The position numbers and the translations under genes are program-made. Source: CAIVAT01 sp964355945 (GTDB lineage Bacteria; Bacteroidota; Bacteroidia; Bacteroidales; FEN-979). Taken from it: a stretch of DNA of 64,000 nucleotides. Of this stretch, positions 37,378 to 46,991 are shown piece by piece (the first letter of the stretch is position 1; each line of letters begins with the position of its first letter). Location: the NCBI GenBank assembly GCA_964355945.1, contig CAYHGE010000002.1:78693-142692 (forward strand), written 5' to 3'. The notes below the pieces were generated by a model. It was not told the origin of the DNA. It did no database searches and worked only from the letters and a program-made list of their open reading frames with translations.

Positions 37378-40101
37378 CCGATAGTTTTTTAAAAATCTGC
37401 CGGCTCCTACAACTAAGTTCAGCTGGGCATTGTTTTCCAGGAAGCCCACATCAAACGGGGTATTTCCACGGATGCCTGATTCAAGTTCACGGTACCCGTT
37501 CTGATCAAAAAGAAAGAGTTCATTGGTTTCAGGCACAACATATCCAATCATGGTTTTCCCTTGATTCCCATGCAAAACGAAAGGAGGGTGGCTGATTTCC
37601 CGGCGAAATGCATAAGAGTAAACTAATTTATAGTTGCGATTGTAATAATAAATGTTGTTTTTATCGGAAAAAACAAACTCCGGCTGGCCATTCCCGGTGA
37701 TATCTTCATAGAAAAACCGGTGTTCCGGAGAAAATATGTTCATTGTGACCTCGGTGGTGTGCCCGTTTTCCTGTATAAAGATCACTTTTCCGTCCTGTCC
37801 GGTCGTAATAAATGTTCCTTTTTTATTGGTTTTATTCACATGAAATCCCGATAACGGGGCATGTGTGAATTTTGGTCCGGGGGTAATCTGCTCATCCCCG
37901 GTACGGTCGAGGATTATAGTATTGCCGGTAATACCTGACACCAGGATGTAATCCTTATTCCCGACTGTAAAACATGAAACAGGCTCAGTAACATCCTCTT
38001 TAAGGTTTGGACGTTTCCACCCGTATTGGGAAACACCATCCATGGTAAAGCAATATACCCTGTTGTCCTGAAATGCAACCATGATGCGGTAATCAAGGCG
38101 TTTATCCCAATCGGCTACGGTAATCCCATTGGTGGCATGAAGCGGAAAACGCATCGGGAATTTATCTGCAAACCTGCCATCAGAATGAAGCAGGTAGAGA
38201 TGGGTATCTGTGTTGAAAAGCAAAAACAACGAATCACTTCCGCGAAGCTGCACAGGGTGGATATCTCCCAGCATTTTACCCATAATATGCAATTTCCAGG
38301 CTATATGGCCCTGGTTGGTGACCATATAAAGGTTGTTGGCAATATCGGATACAAGAACTGCCGAATTTCCTGTAGTTGACGTCTTAATGATCTTTGGCTG
38401 CCCGACAATGGTCGTGTCAAGGCCAGCTTGCCATTGTAAAGGGCCTTCTCTCCCCAGGTTCGGGTCGTAGCGTATGAAGAAACTTGAATAGAACTGACCA
38501 CCTGCGTTGCTGAACTGGAAAGCCACCGATTCAAATTTGCGCAGGGTATCCATCATTGGGTTCAATTGATCAGAAAGATCCTGGTTGAGGAGTCTTTTCA
38601 ATGAACCTGCTGCTTTACGGGTATTGAAATAGGTGAAAATATTCGATTTATCAGATAAATTGACCTCAAAATCATTGAATACCCTGTCGTTTGAAAGTGT
38701 TGCCCGGTCTGATACTGCATCAATAACCGTCTCAAGATCCCTGGGGTGGGCGGCGAATACAATGTAATCCTTAACGAAGGTAAAGCAATTGGCTTCATAT
38801 TTCCCGAACAATTCACCAAAAAGAGCGGGTATAAATGCAGGCAGGGCCAACCGGTAGATTTTGTGTCCGTTATAATGTAAGGAGTCATACCTGATGCCAA
38901 GGGTATCGGCAAGCGCAAAGAGCGTTGTTACCGTAAGCAGTGAGTCTCTGGTCTTGAAACCGGTATATCCGACCTCCATGGCTGAATTCGGGTCCTCCAG
39001 CACAAAAAGGCAGCCTTCATTTCCCATCCAGGGGAGAAAATACTCACTTACATTTAGCTGGTACCGGTCGATCAGTGAAATAACATCATTTTGCTCTCCG
39101 GTAAAGTTTTCCTCATGCTGCATCCGGTTTTGAAACCGTTGGCAGAAACGGGAGGGGTCACTCCATCCGAGGGCAGTAAAATAGAGCACTTTCTCGGGGA
39201 TGATGGAGGCAATCTCTTTGGTCTGGGGAGTTTGATCGGTGAAGAGTGAGAGAAACTGCTGGCTGCTGTCAGAAGCAACTGTGATGCCGTTAAATAACAG
39301 TTCATCCTTTTTTATAATAAGGTCGAGCCCGCTCCAGTCGGCGAAATTCGAAAATTTCAGCAAGTCGGGAAGATTATCTTCCTGCGTTATTTTTGACAGT
39401 ACGAGTGAAAAGAAGCGATAGTTAATATAGATGTTTGCATCAACTTTTTTTCCTGCTGTTGCCTGAACTTTCCTGAATCCGGCGGAAGCAGCCATGGGCG
39501 TATTCAGTGAAAGCCGGTCAATGGCCCGTTTCACTAAGTCGGCATGGAAACTCCCCATAAAAACCCCCTTGAGCACCGCAAAATAAAATGCTTCCCGGCT
39601 CCCCCCTGACTGAATCCGGTGCAGGGTGACAGTAGAATATGGAGTTTCTGAAAGGATCGCTTTGCCGGTGTTTATCTCATTGATAAACTCAAGAATATAT
39701 GATTCTGGATCTCTTCCGGCAACGGAGGCAAGATAAAGTGCCCCGAAATTGTTCCGGCCACTTAGGGTAATTGATACCAGGATGTTATATTGTTGGAAAA
39801 TTTTATTGATTTTTTCATTTTTCCGGCTCGTAGAATCAACATAATGAAGCTCGTTTTTTACTGTATTGATGCCTGGGAAGCGTGAAAGTGCCCGCCAAAG
39901 CAGATTTGACCTGTTAAGTTCTTCGAGCAGGTTACCTGCTTTATTCAGCTGAATGATCAGTGCTGTATTTCCCGGAATTGCATTGAAGGGTGATTCAGAA
40001 GGGCGCTGGAATTTATTATACAGGGTGTAGCCGAGCCAGGAAAAACCTGCCACAGCAATAATCACTGCTACTGCAATCAGAATGGTTCTGAAATTCCTCA
40101 T
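37363..40101 (-). CDS. large DUF3352-type protein with beta-propeller-like C-terminus
   Basis: From ATG 40101 the protein has 912 residues; a longer reading would start upstream within the promoter box. One N-terminal membrane anchor (RTILIAVAVIIAVAGFSWLGYTLY) leaves the rest outside the cytoplasm. Residues 35-560 resemble DUF3352 (PFNAIPGNTALIIQLNKAGNLLEELNRSNLLWRAL, SLTVTTLFALADTLGIRYDS). Residues 600-912 are repeated strands such as YMVTNQGHIAWKLHIMGKML, LYLLHSDGRFADKFPMRFP, VYCFTMDGVSQYGWKRP and IYYYNRNYKLVYSYAF, like PQQ/VCBS propellers. Function unknown; possibly envelope assembly. Confidence 0.72.
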   Translation of the reverse strand: MRNFRTILIAVAVIIAVAGFSWLGYTLYNKFQRPSESPFNAIPGNTALIIQLNKAGNLLEELNRSNLLWRALSRFPGINTVKNELHYVDSTSRKNEKINKIFQQYNILVSITLSGRNNFGALYLASVAGRDPESYILEFINEINTGKAILSETPYSTVTLHRIQSGGSREAFYFAVLKGVFMGSFHADLVKRAIDRLSLNTPMAASAGFRKVQATAGKKVDANIYINYRFFSLVLSKITQEDNLPDLLKFSNFADWSGLDLIIKKDELLFNGITVASDSSQQFLSLFTDQTPQTKEIASIIPEKVLYFTALGWSDPSRFCQRFQNRMQHEENFTGEQNDVISLIDRYQLNVSEYFLPWMGNEGCLFVLEDPNSAMEVGYTGFKTRDSLLTVTTLFALADTLGIRYDSLHYNGHKIYRLALPAFIPALFGELFGKYEANCFTFVKDYIVFAAHPRDLETVIDAVSDRATLSNDRVFNDFEVNLSDKSNIFTYFNTRKAAGSLKRLLNQDLSDQLNPMMDTLRKFESVAFQFSNAGGQFYSSFFIRYDPNLGREGPLQWQAGLDTTIVGQPKIIKTSTTGNSAVLVSDIANNLYMVTNQGHIAWKLHIMGKMLGDIHPVQLRGSDSLFLLFNTDTHLYLLHSDGRFADKFPMRFPLHATNGITVADWDKRLDYRIMVAFQDNRVYCFTMDGVSQYGWKRPNLKEDVTEPVSCFTVGNKDYILVSGITGNTIILDRTGDEQITPGPKFTHAPLSGFHVNKTNKKGTFITTGQDGKVIFIQENGHTTEVTMNIFSPEHRFFYEDITGNGQPEFVFSDKNNIYYYNRNYKLVYSYAFRREISHPPFVLHGNQGKTMIGYVVPETNELFLFDQNGYRELESGIRGNTPFDVGFLENNAQLNLVVGAGRFLKNYRLPKP

Positions 40102-40128
40102 TGATGGTTTTTGTTGGAAAAACCGCGG

Positions 40129-40136
40129 CAAAGGTA
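40129..40136 (-). promoter_or_regulatory. DUF3352 gene -7 box TACCTTTG
   Basis: The complement of CAAAGGTA is TACCTTTG, an exact match, 27 bases before ATG 40101; it rules out the longer in-frame reading to 40131. Confidence 0.65.
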
Positions 40137-40209
40137 TGGTGAAGAAATAAATTATGACGAAAAAGTTATCAATAGCTTAAAGGTGAATTGTTAATTGGTT
40201 GTCGAATAC

Positions 40210-40225
40210 AGGCGGACTGGCGCAC
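40210..40225. repeat. 8-nt short tandem array, two-unit remnant
   Basis: AGGCGGAC and TGGCGCAC end exactly where the rnhB stop codon begins (40226). Same unit as 20763-20802. Confidence 0.5.
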
Positions 40226-40810
40226 TTAATGTGATGGCAACATTCTGAAGGTTTTTCTGTGATAGGGGGTTATTCCAATTTCAGCAATGATATCCCGGTG
40301 TTTTTTAGAAGGATATCCCTTGTTACTGTTCCAGCCATAAGCAGGGTATTCTGCATGGATGCGGCACATGAACTCGTCGCGGTAAGTCTTTGCCAATACT
40401 GATGCTGCAGCAATTGACAGAATTTTTTCATCTCCTTTTACAATGCAGTTATGTGGAATTCCGAAATAAGGCTTAAACCGGTTTCCGTCAATCAGCAGGA
40501 GTTCCGGCCGGGTTTTTAACAGATCAACAGCCCGGTGCATGGCAAGGATAGAAGCCCAGAGGATATTAATCTCATCGATGACTCCTGCATCAATGCTGGC
40601 CACAGCCCAGGCAATGGCATTGGATTCAATGACAGGGAGCAACCTTTCACGTTGTTTCCGGGAAAGTTGTTTTGAATCAGTTAGGATCTCATTCCTGAAA
40701 TCACGGGGTAGTATCACAGCTGCAGCAAATACTGGTCCGGCGAGACAGCCTCGACCCGCTTCGTCACAACCCGCTTCTATAAGGTTTTCTGTATAATGAC
40801 TTAATAGCAT
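40226..40810 (-). CDS. rnhB: ribonuclease HII
   Basis: RNase HII cuts RNA in RNA-DNA hybrids and removes misincorporated ribonucleotides. From ATG 40810 (MLLSHYTENLIEAG) the protein has 194 residues. Motifs are IEAGCDEAGRGCLAGPVFAAAVILP (first Asp-Glu pair), LTDSKQLSRKQRE, LLLIDGNRF, IVKGDEKILSIAAASVLAKTYRDEFM and YGWNSNKGYPSKKHRDII. The ATG lies 11 bases after the DUF6427 stop, so the two genes are co-transcribed. The stop abuts an 8-nt repeat remnant. Confidence 0.96.
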   Translation of the reverse strand: MLLSHYTENLIEAGCDEAGRGCLAGPVFAAAVILPRDFRNEILTDSKQLSRKQRERLLPVIESNAIAWAVASIDAGVIDEINILWASILAMHRAVDLLKTRPELLLIDGNRFKPYFGIPHNCIVKGDEKILSIAAASVLAKTYRDEFMCRIHAEYPAYGWNSNKGYPSKKHRDIIAEIGITPYHRKTFRMLPSH

Positions 40811-40821
40811 GGGGTGAGGCC

Positions 40822-41817
40822 TCAACGATACAAAAGATTGTGAATGATCAAATTGTTAAACAAAACACTTAAAAAATAGACCAGGAGGATTATCTCAGCC
40901 AGCCTGGTCTTTTTTAACCCGATGAGTGTTCCTGTAATCACCATTGACAGTGCAGGCATGGCCAGTGCCGGATGAAAGATAGCCATCGATCTGGAATAAA
41001 AGAAAGATAGCAGGGTAAACAACAGTGTCCAGAGTAAAATGTTGGCTTTTACCCGAACCTCAACTGTTTTTTGAGGGCCACTGCGGAACTGCATAATTCC
41101 CCACAACGCCAGCAAAAGGGTAAATCCTGAAAGTATCCAAAAATCATTGTGAAAAGGATTAGGAAAAACAAGAACATAACTGAAAAATATTTTATACTCT
41201 AAGGCCCTGGTTATGAACTCATCATGCCAAAAATACCAGACACCAAGGTAGATAAATGGGGTGAGAAGCCCGGTAATTGCGGCCATCCAGGCTCTCCAGT
41301 TCCCGGCGCGAAACACCAGGAAGCTGATAATTACGAAAATAAACCACAGGATAAACGGTAAATAGAACATACTGGCGATAGCAGTAAAGAACCCTGCTGC
41401 AAAAATCCTGTCAAGGTGTTCGGGCCGGTTATATGAGATCAGGAGATGATATAGAATGAGGATCATAAACCCCAGGGCAATGTTAATGGGATTGAGGGTA
41501 AGCTGACCAGGGAGAAAACTCATCATGACCAGAAAAACCAAGGCAGAAAGTGAAGAGTTTTTCAGAACAAGTTCATGGTAGCTCAATATCCGGGTAAGCC
41601 AGTAGGTTTCTGCGATCACAATGGTAAAGCCAAGTCCAGTGGCTAGAAATGGCATCTGGGAAAGCAAATTGTAGATGACGGTATAGAGCGGCACGGGAAC
41701 CTCTGGTGCAGGCATGCCGGGAGGGTTGAGAAATGCGCTGACCCATAGGCCTAATCCGGTAATTCCTATGACTAAGTATTGGATAAAGAAGCTGGATTTA
41801 AAAAATTTGATGAACAC
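40822..41817 (-). CDS. DUF6427 family membrane protein
   Basis: The 331-residue protein is a polytopic membrane protein with about nine or ten hydrophobic segments. Its N-terminus (MFIKFFKSSFFIQYLVIGITGLGLWVSAFLNPP) and segments PLYTVIYNLLSQMPFLATGLGFTIVIAETYWL and MFYLPFILWFIFVIISFLVFRAGNWRAWMAAITGLLTPFIYLGVWYFW resemble DUF6427 proteins of Bacteroidota. No catalytic motif can be identified. It lies between purD and rnhB in one transcript, separated from purD by a 7-nt repeat array. Confidence 0.8.
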   Translation of the reverse strand: MFIKFFKSSFFIQYLVIGITGLGLWVSAFLNPPGMPAPEVPVPLYTVIYNLLSQMPFLATGLGFTIVIAETYWLTRILSYHELVLKNSSLSALVFLVMMSFLPGQLTLNPINIALGFMILILYHLLISYNRPEHLDRIFAAGFFTAIASMFYLPFILWFIFVIISFLVFRAGNWRAWMAAITGLLTPFIYLGVWYFWHDEFITRALEYKIFFSYVLVFPNPFHNDFWILSGFTLLLALWGIMQFRSGPQKTVEVRVKANILLWTLLFTLLSFFYSRSMAIFHPALAMPALSMVITGTLIGLKKTRLAEIILLVYFLSVLFNNLIIHNLLYR

Positions 41818-41823
41818 TTTTAA

Positions 41824-41859
41824 TAAGTGTTAAGTGATTAAGTGTTAAGTTTTAAGTGC
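41824..41859. repeat. 7-nt short tandem array, TAAGTGT type
   Basis: TAAGTGT, TAAGTGA, TTAAGTGT (8 bases), TAAGTTT, TAAGTGC occupy most of the 56-base spacer between purD and DUF6427, 6 bases from the DUF6427 start codon. Confidence 0.8.
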
Positions 41860-41873
41860 ACTAAGGACGCCGG

Positions 41874-43154
41874 TTACAAGTCAAAACCGATGTCGGTACG
41901 AAAGTGTTTTCCTCCAAAGGTTATTTGCCCGGCATTTTTATATGATATTGCGAGGGCTTCTTTCATTGTCAGACCCATTGATGTGACTGCCATTACGCGT
42001 CCTCCATTCGAAATTGCCTTACCCGTTTCGTCATTCAATTTGGTTCCTGCATGAAATACCAGGCTGTCATTCACTTTCTCTTCGCCCGCAATGACCTTTC
42101 CCTTTTCATAAGCTTCAGGATATCCGTTTGAAACAAGCATCACAGAAGCTGCAAATTGGGGATCCACCGAGATTGTTTCAGTATCCAGTGACTGATTTGC
42201 CACCGCCTTAAACAACTGAACGAGATCATTTCTGAGGCGTGGGATCAGCGATTCGGTTTCAGGATCGCCCAAACGGCAGTTGTATTCGATAACATACGGA
42301 TCTTCGCCCACCTTGATCAATCCGAAGAAGATAAATCCTTTATATTCAATTCCTTCTGCAAGCAATCCGCTCATGGTAGGCAGTATGATTTGTTGTTTTA
42401 CTTTCTCCATGAAGACCTCATCAGCAAAAGGAACCGGTGAAATTGACCCCATTCCGCCTGTATTCGGACCGGTATCGCCTTCTCCGATTTTTTTATAATC
42501 TTTGGCTTCGGGAAGAAGCAGGTAATTTTTCCCGTCGGTAAGAATAAACACCGAAAGCTCAATGCCAGACAGAAATTCTTCGATGACTACCTGTTGAGAG
42601 GCGGCACCGAAACTGGCATCCTCAAGCATGTGCCGGAGCTCTTTAACTGCTTCTTCCAGGCATTTACAAATGATGACTCCTTTTCCGGATGCGAGGCCGT
42701 CGGCTTTTAACACATAAGGTGCTGTGAGTGAATGAAGAAATTCGATTCCCTGATCCAGAGTCGTAACATCAAAAGTTTGGTGCCGGGCAGTAGGTATTCC
42801 ATTTCTGTTCATAAACTGCTTGGCAAAATCTTTGCTGCCTTCCAGCATGGCAGCTTTTTTTATTGGTCCGATCACTGGAATATGCTGAATCTCCGGGTCT
42901 GCAAGAAAGAAATCATGGATGCCATTCACCAGCGGATCTTCAGGGCCGACAATCACCATGTTGATGTTCCTGGCCAATACGGCAACCTTGATGCTGCTGA
43001 AATCAGTTAAATCAAGTTCCAGGTTGGTCCCTGTTTTCGAGGTCCCGGCATTTCCAGGGGCAATATATAATTTTTTAAGTAGTGGGCTTTGAGATAGTTT
43101 CCATGCCAATGCATGCTCGCGCCCACCCGAACCCAGCAAAAGGATGTTCATCAT
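41874..43154 (-). CDS. purD: phosphoribosylamine--glycine ligase
   Basis: PurD makes glycinamide ribonucleotide in purine synthesis. The 426-residue ATP-grasp enzyme shows NILLLGSGGREHALAWKLSQSP at the N-terminus, VGPEDPLVNGIHDFF, KADGLASGKGVIIC (ATP-binding), NTGGMGSISPVPF, and YNCRLGDPETESLIPRL (metal ligands). It is complete. It starts 2 bases after the glycosyltransferase stop, so the two are translationally linked although unrelated in pathway. Confidence 0.96.
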   Translation of the reverse strand: MMNILLLGSGGREHALAWKLSQSPLLKKLYIAPGNAGTSKTGTNLELDLTDFSSIKVAVLARNINMVIVGPEDPLVNGIHDFFLADPEIQHIPVIGPIKKAAMLEGSKDFAKQFMNRNGIPTARHQTFDVTTLDQGIEFLHSLTAPYVLKADGLASGKGVIICKCLEEAVKELRHMLEDASFGAASQQVVIEEFLSGIELSVFILTDGKNYLLLPEAKDYKKIGEGDTGPNTGGMGSISPVPFADEVFMEKVKQQIILPTMSGLLAEGIEYKGFIFFGLIKVGEDPYVIEYNCRLGDPETESLIPRLRNDLVQLFKAVANQSLDTETISVDPQFAASVMLVSNGYPEAYEKGKVIAGEEKVNDSLVFHAGTKLNDETGKAISNGGRVMAVTSMGLTMKEALAISYKNAGQITFGGKHFRTDIGFDL

Positions 43155-43156
43155 TG

Positions 43157-44284
43157 TCAGGATTTAACAGCTTTTTCAATAGATTCCCACAAACGGTCGG
43201 CAGTTTGCTGCCATGAGAACATGTCCCTTCGGCGGCGACCTCTGATAATCAGCTCTTCCCGGATACTTTCGTATTGGTATGCCTTGTACAATGCTTCTGC
43301 AATGGATTCCGGATCAAATGGATCCACCAGTATGGCAGCATCGCCTGCAACCTCAGGCATGGAAGTGACATTGGAGGTGATGACCGGCACATCACAGCGG
43401 AACGCCTCCACAATCGGGATGCCAAATCCTTCGAAATAGGATACATAAGTAAGGGCAATGGCTGAACCAAGAACATTCGCGAGTTCGTTGATGTCAAGAC
43501 GTCCGGTGAAAATTACATCATCGGAGTATATCATCCTGTTGAAGGCAAGGTCGATGTCTCGTGTCCACCATTTCCTAGCCCCGACAATCAGCAACTTTAC
43601 ATCGGAAGGATTCGATTTCTTGAAAAGATCGAATGCACGGAATAGGTTCACCAGGTTTTTTCGCGGATGCAATGAACCGATGAAAATAAAATAGGGGAGC
43701 CCATTGCTGTAAGCTGCGCGAACTTTCAGCTTTTCCTGTTTGGTCAATGGGTGATAAGCATCGTTGGCCCCGTCGAATACAACATCAATCTTTTCTGCTG
43801 GTACCCTGTATTGTTTCACGATATCAGCCTTGGAATATTCTGATACGGTAGCAATACGTGCAGCTTTTGCAGCATATTTTGGAAAATACTGCCGGTAAAA
43901 TCTGCGTGTCCATAAAGGAATATCCTGAGGATAATGTTCAAAGTTCAGGTCGTGAAAAACCGCCATTGATTTCACCGGGGTTTTTAAAGATAAAAACCCG
44001 TCGGGTGACAGAAAAAGATCTGGTTTAATACGCTCAAGGAGTTTGGGAATGAAATACTCAAACCAGGCATAATAGAGCACAGGATGGCGGGCATGCGGGT
44101 ACTGAATGATCGGTGTGATGTTATCAGCAAACAGAAATTCAGGATCATAGTCCCGATCAAAAATGAAAAAGAACTGATGTTCAGGATGTTGGGTCGTAAT
44201 ACGTTTCAGGGATTCATACGTAAACCAACCGATTCCTTCGAGTCTGTTCTGTATAAGCAGCCGGGTATTAACAGCGATGTTCAT
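43157..44284 (-). CDS. glycosyltransferase family 1/GT4
   Basis: The 375-residue protein has the GT-B fold of GT4 enzymes: ARIATVSEYSKADIVKQYRVPAEKIDVVFDGAND, FIFIGSLHPRKNLVNLFRAFDLF, and the donor-binding EGFGIPIVEAFRCDVPVITSNVTSMPEVAGDAAILVDPFDPESIAEAL with the EX7E pair. It likely transfers a sugar from a nucleotide donor (mannose or similar) to a surface polysaccharide. It is divergent from a flippase gene that starts 88 bases away, consistent with a polysaccharide locus. Confidence 0.9.
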   Translation of the reverse strand: MNIAVNTRLLIQNRLEGIGWFTYESLKRITTQHPEHQFFFIFDRDYDPEFLFADNITPIIQYPHARHPVLYYAWFEYFIPKLLERIKPDLFLSPDGFLSLKTPVKSMAVFHDLNFEHYPQDIPLWTRRFYRQYFPKYAAKAARIATVSEYSKADIVKQYRVPAEKIDVVFDGANDAYHPLTKQEKLKVRAAYSNGLPYFIFIGSLHPRKNLVNLFRAFDLFKKSNPSDVKLLIVGARKWWTRDIDLAFNRMIYSDDVIFTGRLDINELANVLGSAIALTYVSYFEGFGIPIVEAFRCDVPVITSNVTSMPEVAGDAAILVDPFDPESIAEALYKAYQYESIREELIIRGRRRRDMFSWQQTADRLWESIEKAVKS

Positions 44285-44293
44285 TAATTTTCT

Positions 44294-44301
44294 TAACTTT
44301 G
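44294..44301 (+). promoter_or_regulatory. flippase gene -7 box TAACTTTG
   Basis: TAACTTTG fits TAnnTTTG exactly, 71 bases before the ATG at 44373. Confidence 0.5.
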
Positions 44302-44372
44302 TAGCAAATATCTGAATTTTTTTTGAGTTATAATAAAAAGTTACCGCTCCTGGTAACTTTTATTCTTGGTTC

Positions 44373-45848
44373 ATGCAGCGGAAGTTCCTGACAAACCTGG
44401 GGTTACTCCTTTTTTTAAATCTTCTCATTAAACCTGTATGGATTTTTGGGATAGACCTAACCGTACAAAGAATTGTTGGGGTAGGGGATTATGGCTTTTA
44501 TTTTGTAATTCTGAATTTTTCCTTTCTGTTTAATATCATTCTCGACCTTGGGATCACCAACTTTAATAACCGGAATATTGCTCAGAACAACCACCTGCTG
44601 AACAAGCATTTTTCCGGGATTCTGGTATTGAAACTGCTTCTGGGCCTTACTTATATCATCATTGCATTTGCTGTTGCATTGATTCTGAAGTACAATGCTG
44701 AACAGTTCAGACTGTTGGGCTGGCTTGCTCTGAACCAGTTTTTATTGTCTTTCATTCTATACCTGCGATCGAATATTTCGGGCTTTATGATGTTCAAAAC
44801 CGACAGCATGTTGTCGGTACTCGACCGTTTGCTGATGATTCTTTTCTGCGGCATTTTACTATGGGGACATCTGACTGCAGTGCCTTTCCGCGTTGAGTGG
44901 TTTGTCTATTCGCAAACTGCTGCATATTCCATCACTGCTGCCCTGGCCTTTATCATTGTTGTTAAAAAGGCACGGTTTCGCAAACTGAATTGGAACTGGC
45001 CATTTTTCCTCATGATCATGAAGCAGAGCTTACCTTTTGCATTGCTGGTTTTGCTGATGACCTGGTACAACCGCCTGGATCCGGTGATGATGGAATACCT
45101 GCTTCCCAAGGAGACAGGAAACGAGCAGGTTGGTATATATGCTTCCGGATTCCGGTTGCTGGATGCGGCAAATATGATTGCCTATCTTTTTGGGGTACTT
45201 CTCGTTCCGATCTTCTCAAAAATGATCAAAAAAAAGCAGCCCATCGAGCACATGCTCAAGTTGTCATTTACACTTATTATCACCCTGGCCATCATTGTCG
45301 GGTTTGGATCTTTTTTTTATAGTTATGAAATGATGGATCTTTTGTATGATACACACATTCAGGAATCTACAGAAGTTTTCCGCCTTTTGATACCGGGTTT
45401 TATCGCAGTGTCTACTACCTACATCTTTGGCACACTGCTTACTGCCAATGGCAACCTCAGGCAACTCAACCTGATAGCATTTTCCGGGTTGTTGATCAAT
45501 CTTATTCTTAATTACATGCTCATCCCCATAATGTTGGCTCCCGGTTCTGCCATCTCCAGTCTGGTTACTCAATTCACCATGGCCATTCTTCAGGTTCTGA
45601 TTGTACAACGAATTTTTAAATTCAAAGTCAATTACCGATACCTGCTCACCCTCCTGTTGTTTTTGTGCGGGGTAATTACATTCAACTTGATTTCCAAAGT
45701 AATGGTTATTCCATATGCGTTCCTTCCGGTCAATTATGCATGGATGGGTAACTTTGCCCTGATGCTTCTTTCGTCGGTTATCCTGGCCGCCTTTTTACGT
45801 CTGTGGAGTTTCGGCGCCCTGGTTAAGATTTTGCGTGAAGACCGCTGA
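44373..45848 (+). CDS. oligosaccharide flippase (Wzx-like, MOP superfamily)
   Basis: The 491-residue protein has about 14 membrane segments and the N-terminal pattern of polysaccharide flippases (FLTNLGLLLFLNLLIKPVWIFGIDLTVQRIVGVGDYGFYFVILNFSFLFNIILDLGITNFNNRNIAQN). It would move lipid-linked repeat units across the inner membrane. Later blocks LLMTWYNRLDPVMMEYLLP and FIAVSTTYIFGTLLTANGNLRQL are also family-like. Two Wzz-like proteins and an O-antigen ligase/polymerase follow on the same strand, making a polysaccharide export block. Confidence 0.87.
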   Translation: MQRKFLTNLGLLLFLNLLIKPVWIFGIDLTVQRIVGVGDYGFYFVILNFSFLFNIILDLGITNFNNRNIAQNNHLLNKHFSGILVLKLLLGLTYIIIAFAVALILKYNAEQFRLLGWLALNQFLLSFILYLRSNISGFMMFKTDSMLSVLDRLLMILFCGILLWGHLTAVPFRVEWFVYSQTAAYSITAALAFIIVVKKARFRKLNWNWPFFLMIMKQSLPFALLVLLMTWYNRLDPVMMEYLLPKETGNEQVGIYASGFRLLDAANMIAYLFGVLLVPIFSKMIKKKQPIEHMLKLSFTLIITLAIIVGFGSFFYSYEMMDLLYDTHIQESTEVFRLLIPGFIAVSTTYIFGTLLTANGNLRQLNLIAFSGLLINLILNYMLIPIMLAPGSAISSLVTQFTMAILQVLIVQRIFKFKVNYRYLLTLLLFLCGVITFNLISKVMVIPYAFLPVNYAWMGNFALMLLSSVILAAFLRLWSFGALVKILREDR

Positions 45849-45871
45849 TTATTTAGCCTTTCCATGTAACT

Positions 45872-45906
45872 TACTTTTGCACATTCCGTATTATTGCCTA
45901 CCTTTG
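45872..45906 (+). promoter_or_regulatory. two candidate -7 boxes upstream of the Wzz-like genes
   Basis: TACTTTTG at 45872-45879 and TACCTTTG at 45899-45906 both match TAnnTTTG. The nearer box ends 23 bases before ATG 45930. These lie inside the longest possible reading frame of the next gene, which supports the ATG start over an upstream TTG. Confidence 0.6.
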
Positions 45907-45929
45907 ACACCAATTTTGAAAAGTCATCT

Positions 45930-46976
45930 ATGGCCAGTGAAATGAAAAAAGGAGAAGATTTCGACTCGTCAAACCTCGTAATTTTTCTCTACAAATGGCG
46001 TAAACCCTTGTTCATTGTAATGATTGTTGCCCTGGTATGTTCCTGGTTTTTTTCCTCCCCCTGGTTCATCACGCCCAAATTCAGGTCCACAGTGATCATG
46101 TTTCCCGCAAGCAGTAGTTCAATCTCGAAATCATTGCTTAATGAGCAGTCGGTAAAAGGACAGGATATTACTGCTTTTGGCGAGGACGACCAGGCCGAAC
46201 AACTGCTTCAGATACTGAATTCGAATAAAATACGCGATCGTGTTATGCGTAAATTTGACCTGATGCGACATTATGACATCGACAGTACATCCGATGTGAA
46301 ATATTCGAATCTCTTCAAAGAATACGACAACAACATCACCTTCAGGCGAACAGAATTCATGGCAGTCCAAATATCTGTTTATGATAAAGACCCTCAGGTG
46401 GCTGCTGATATAGCCAACACCATTGCCTCATTGCTCGACTCTGCAAAAAATGACATGATGCGTCAGCGTTCTGTCAAAGGGTTCAGTGTGGTTGAGGCTG
46501 AATACAACTCGATGAAAGCCGAGAAGGATAAAATTGTCGATTCCCTGATCACCTTAGGGGGATTGGGCGTAAATGATGTTGAATACCAGTCACAGGTCCT
46601 TAATCAACAGCATGCCATCGCCACCATGAATGGGAACCGCACGGCTCAGGCTGCATTGCAGAAGAAACTCGATATTTTGGGTAAATACGGTGGCATTTAT
46701 ATGGCGCTCAAGAACTCACTGGAATTTAAAACGGAACAGCTGATTTTGCTGGAGACAAAATACAAACAGGCAAAAGTAGATGCCGAGGAAAATCTTCCTC
46801 AGAAATTTATCGTGAGCGATGCCTATAAGGCTGAACGCAAATCTTACCCCCTGCGCTGGCTTATCATCATGGTTTCTACTGTTGCTGCACTTTTCATGTC
46901 GATCATCGTGATCATGGTCATGGAAAAAATATCAGACTATAATTCCCACAAAAAATTTCAGATAGGGCAATCATAA
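45930..46976 (+). CDS. chain-length determinant (Wzz-like) protein 1
   Basis: The 348-residue protein (ATG 45930, MASEMKKGEDF) has an N-terminal membrane segment (PLFIVMIVALVCSWFFSS), a large periplasmic domain with coiled-coil tendency (VVEAEYNSMKAEKDKIVDSLITLGG), and a C-terminal segment (SYPLRWLIIMVSTVAALFMSIIVIMVME). The two flanking membrane spans and YPLRWLI are the Wzz pattern of proteins that set polysaccharide chain length. There is no cytoplasmic tyrosine kinase domain. The next gene is a divergent paralogue, 15 bases away. Confidence 0.82.
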   Translation: MASEMKKGEDFDSSNLVIFLYKWRKPLFIVMIVALVCSWFFSSPWFITPKFRSTVIMFPASSSSISKSLLNEQSVKGQDITAFGEDDQAEQLLQILNSNKIRDRVMRKFDLMRHYDIDSTSDVKYSNLFKEYDNNITFRRTEFMAVQISVYDKDPQVAADIANTIASLLDSAKNDMMRQRSVKGFSVVEAEYNSMKAEKDKIVDSLITLGGLGVNDVEYQSQVLNQQHAIATMNGNRTAQAALQKKLDILGKYGGIYMALKNSLEFKTEQLILLETKYKQAKVDAEENLPQKFIVSDAYKAERKSYPLRWLIIMVSTVAALFMSIIVIMVMEKISDYNSHKKFQIGQS

Positions 46977-46991
46977 AATAAAATCCAATAT

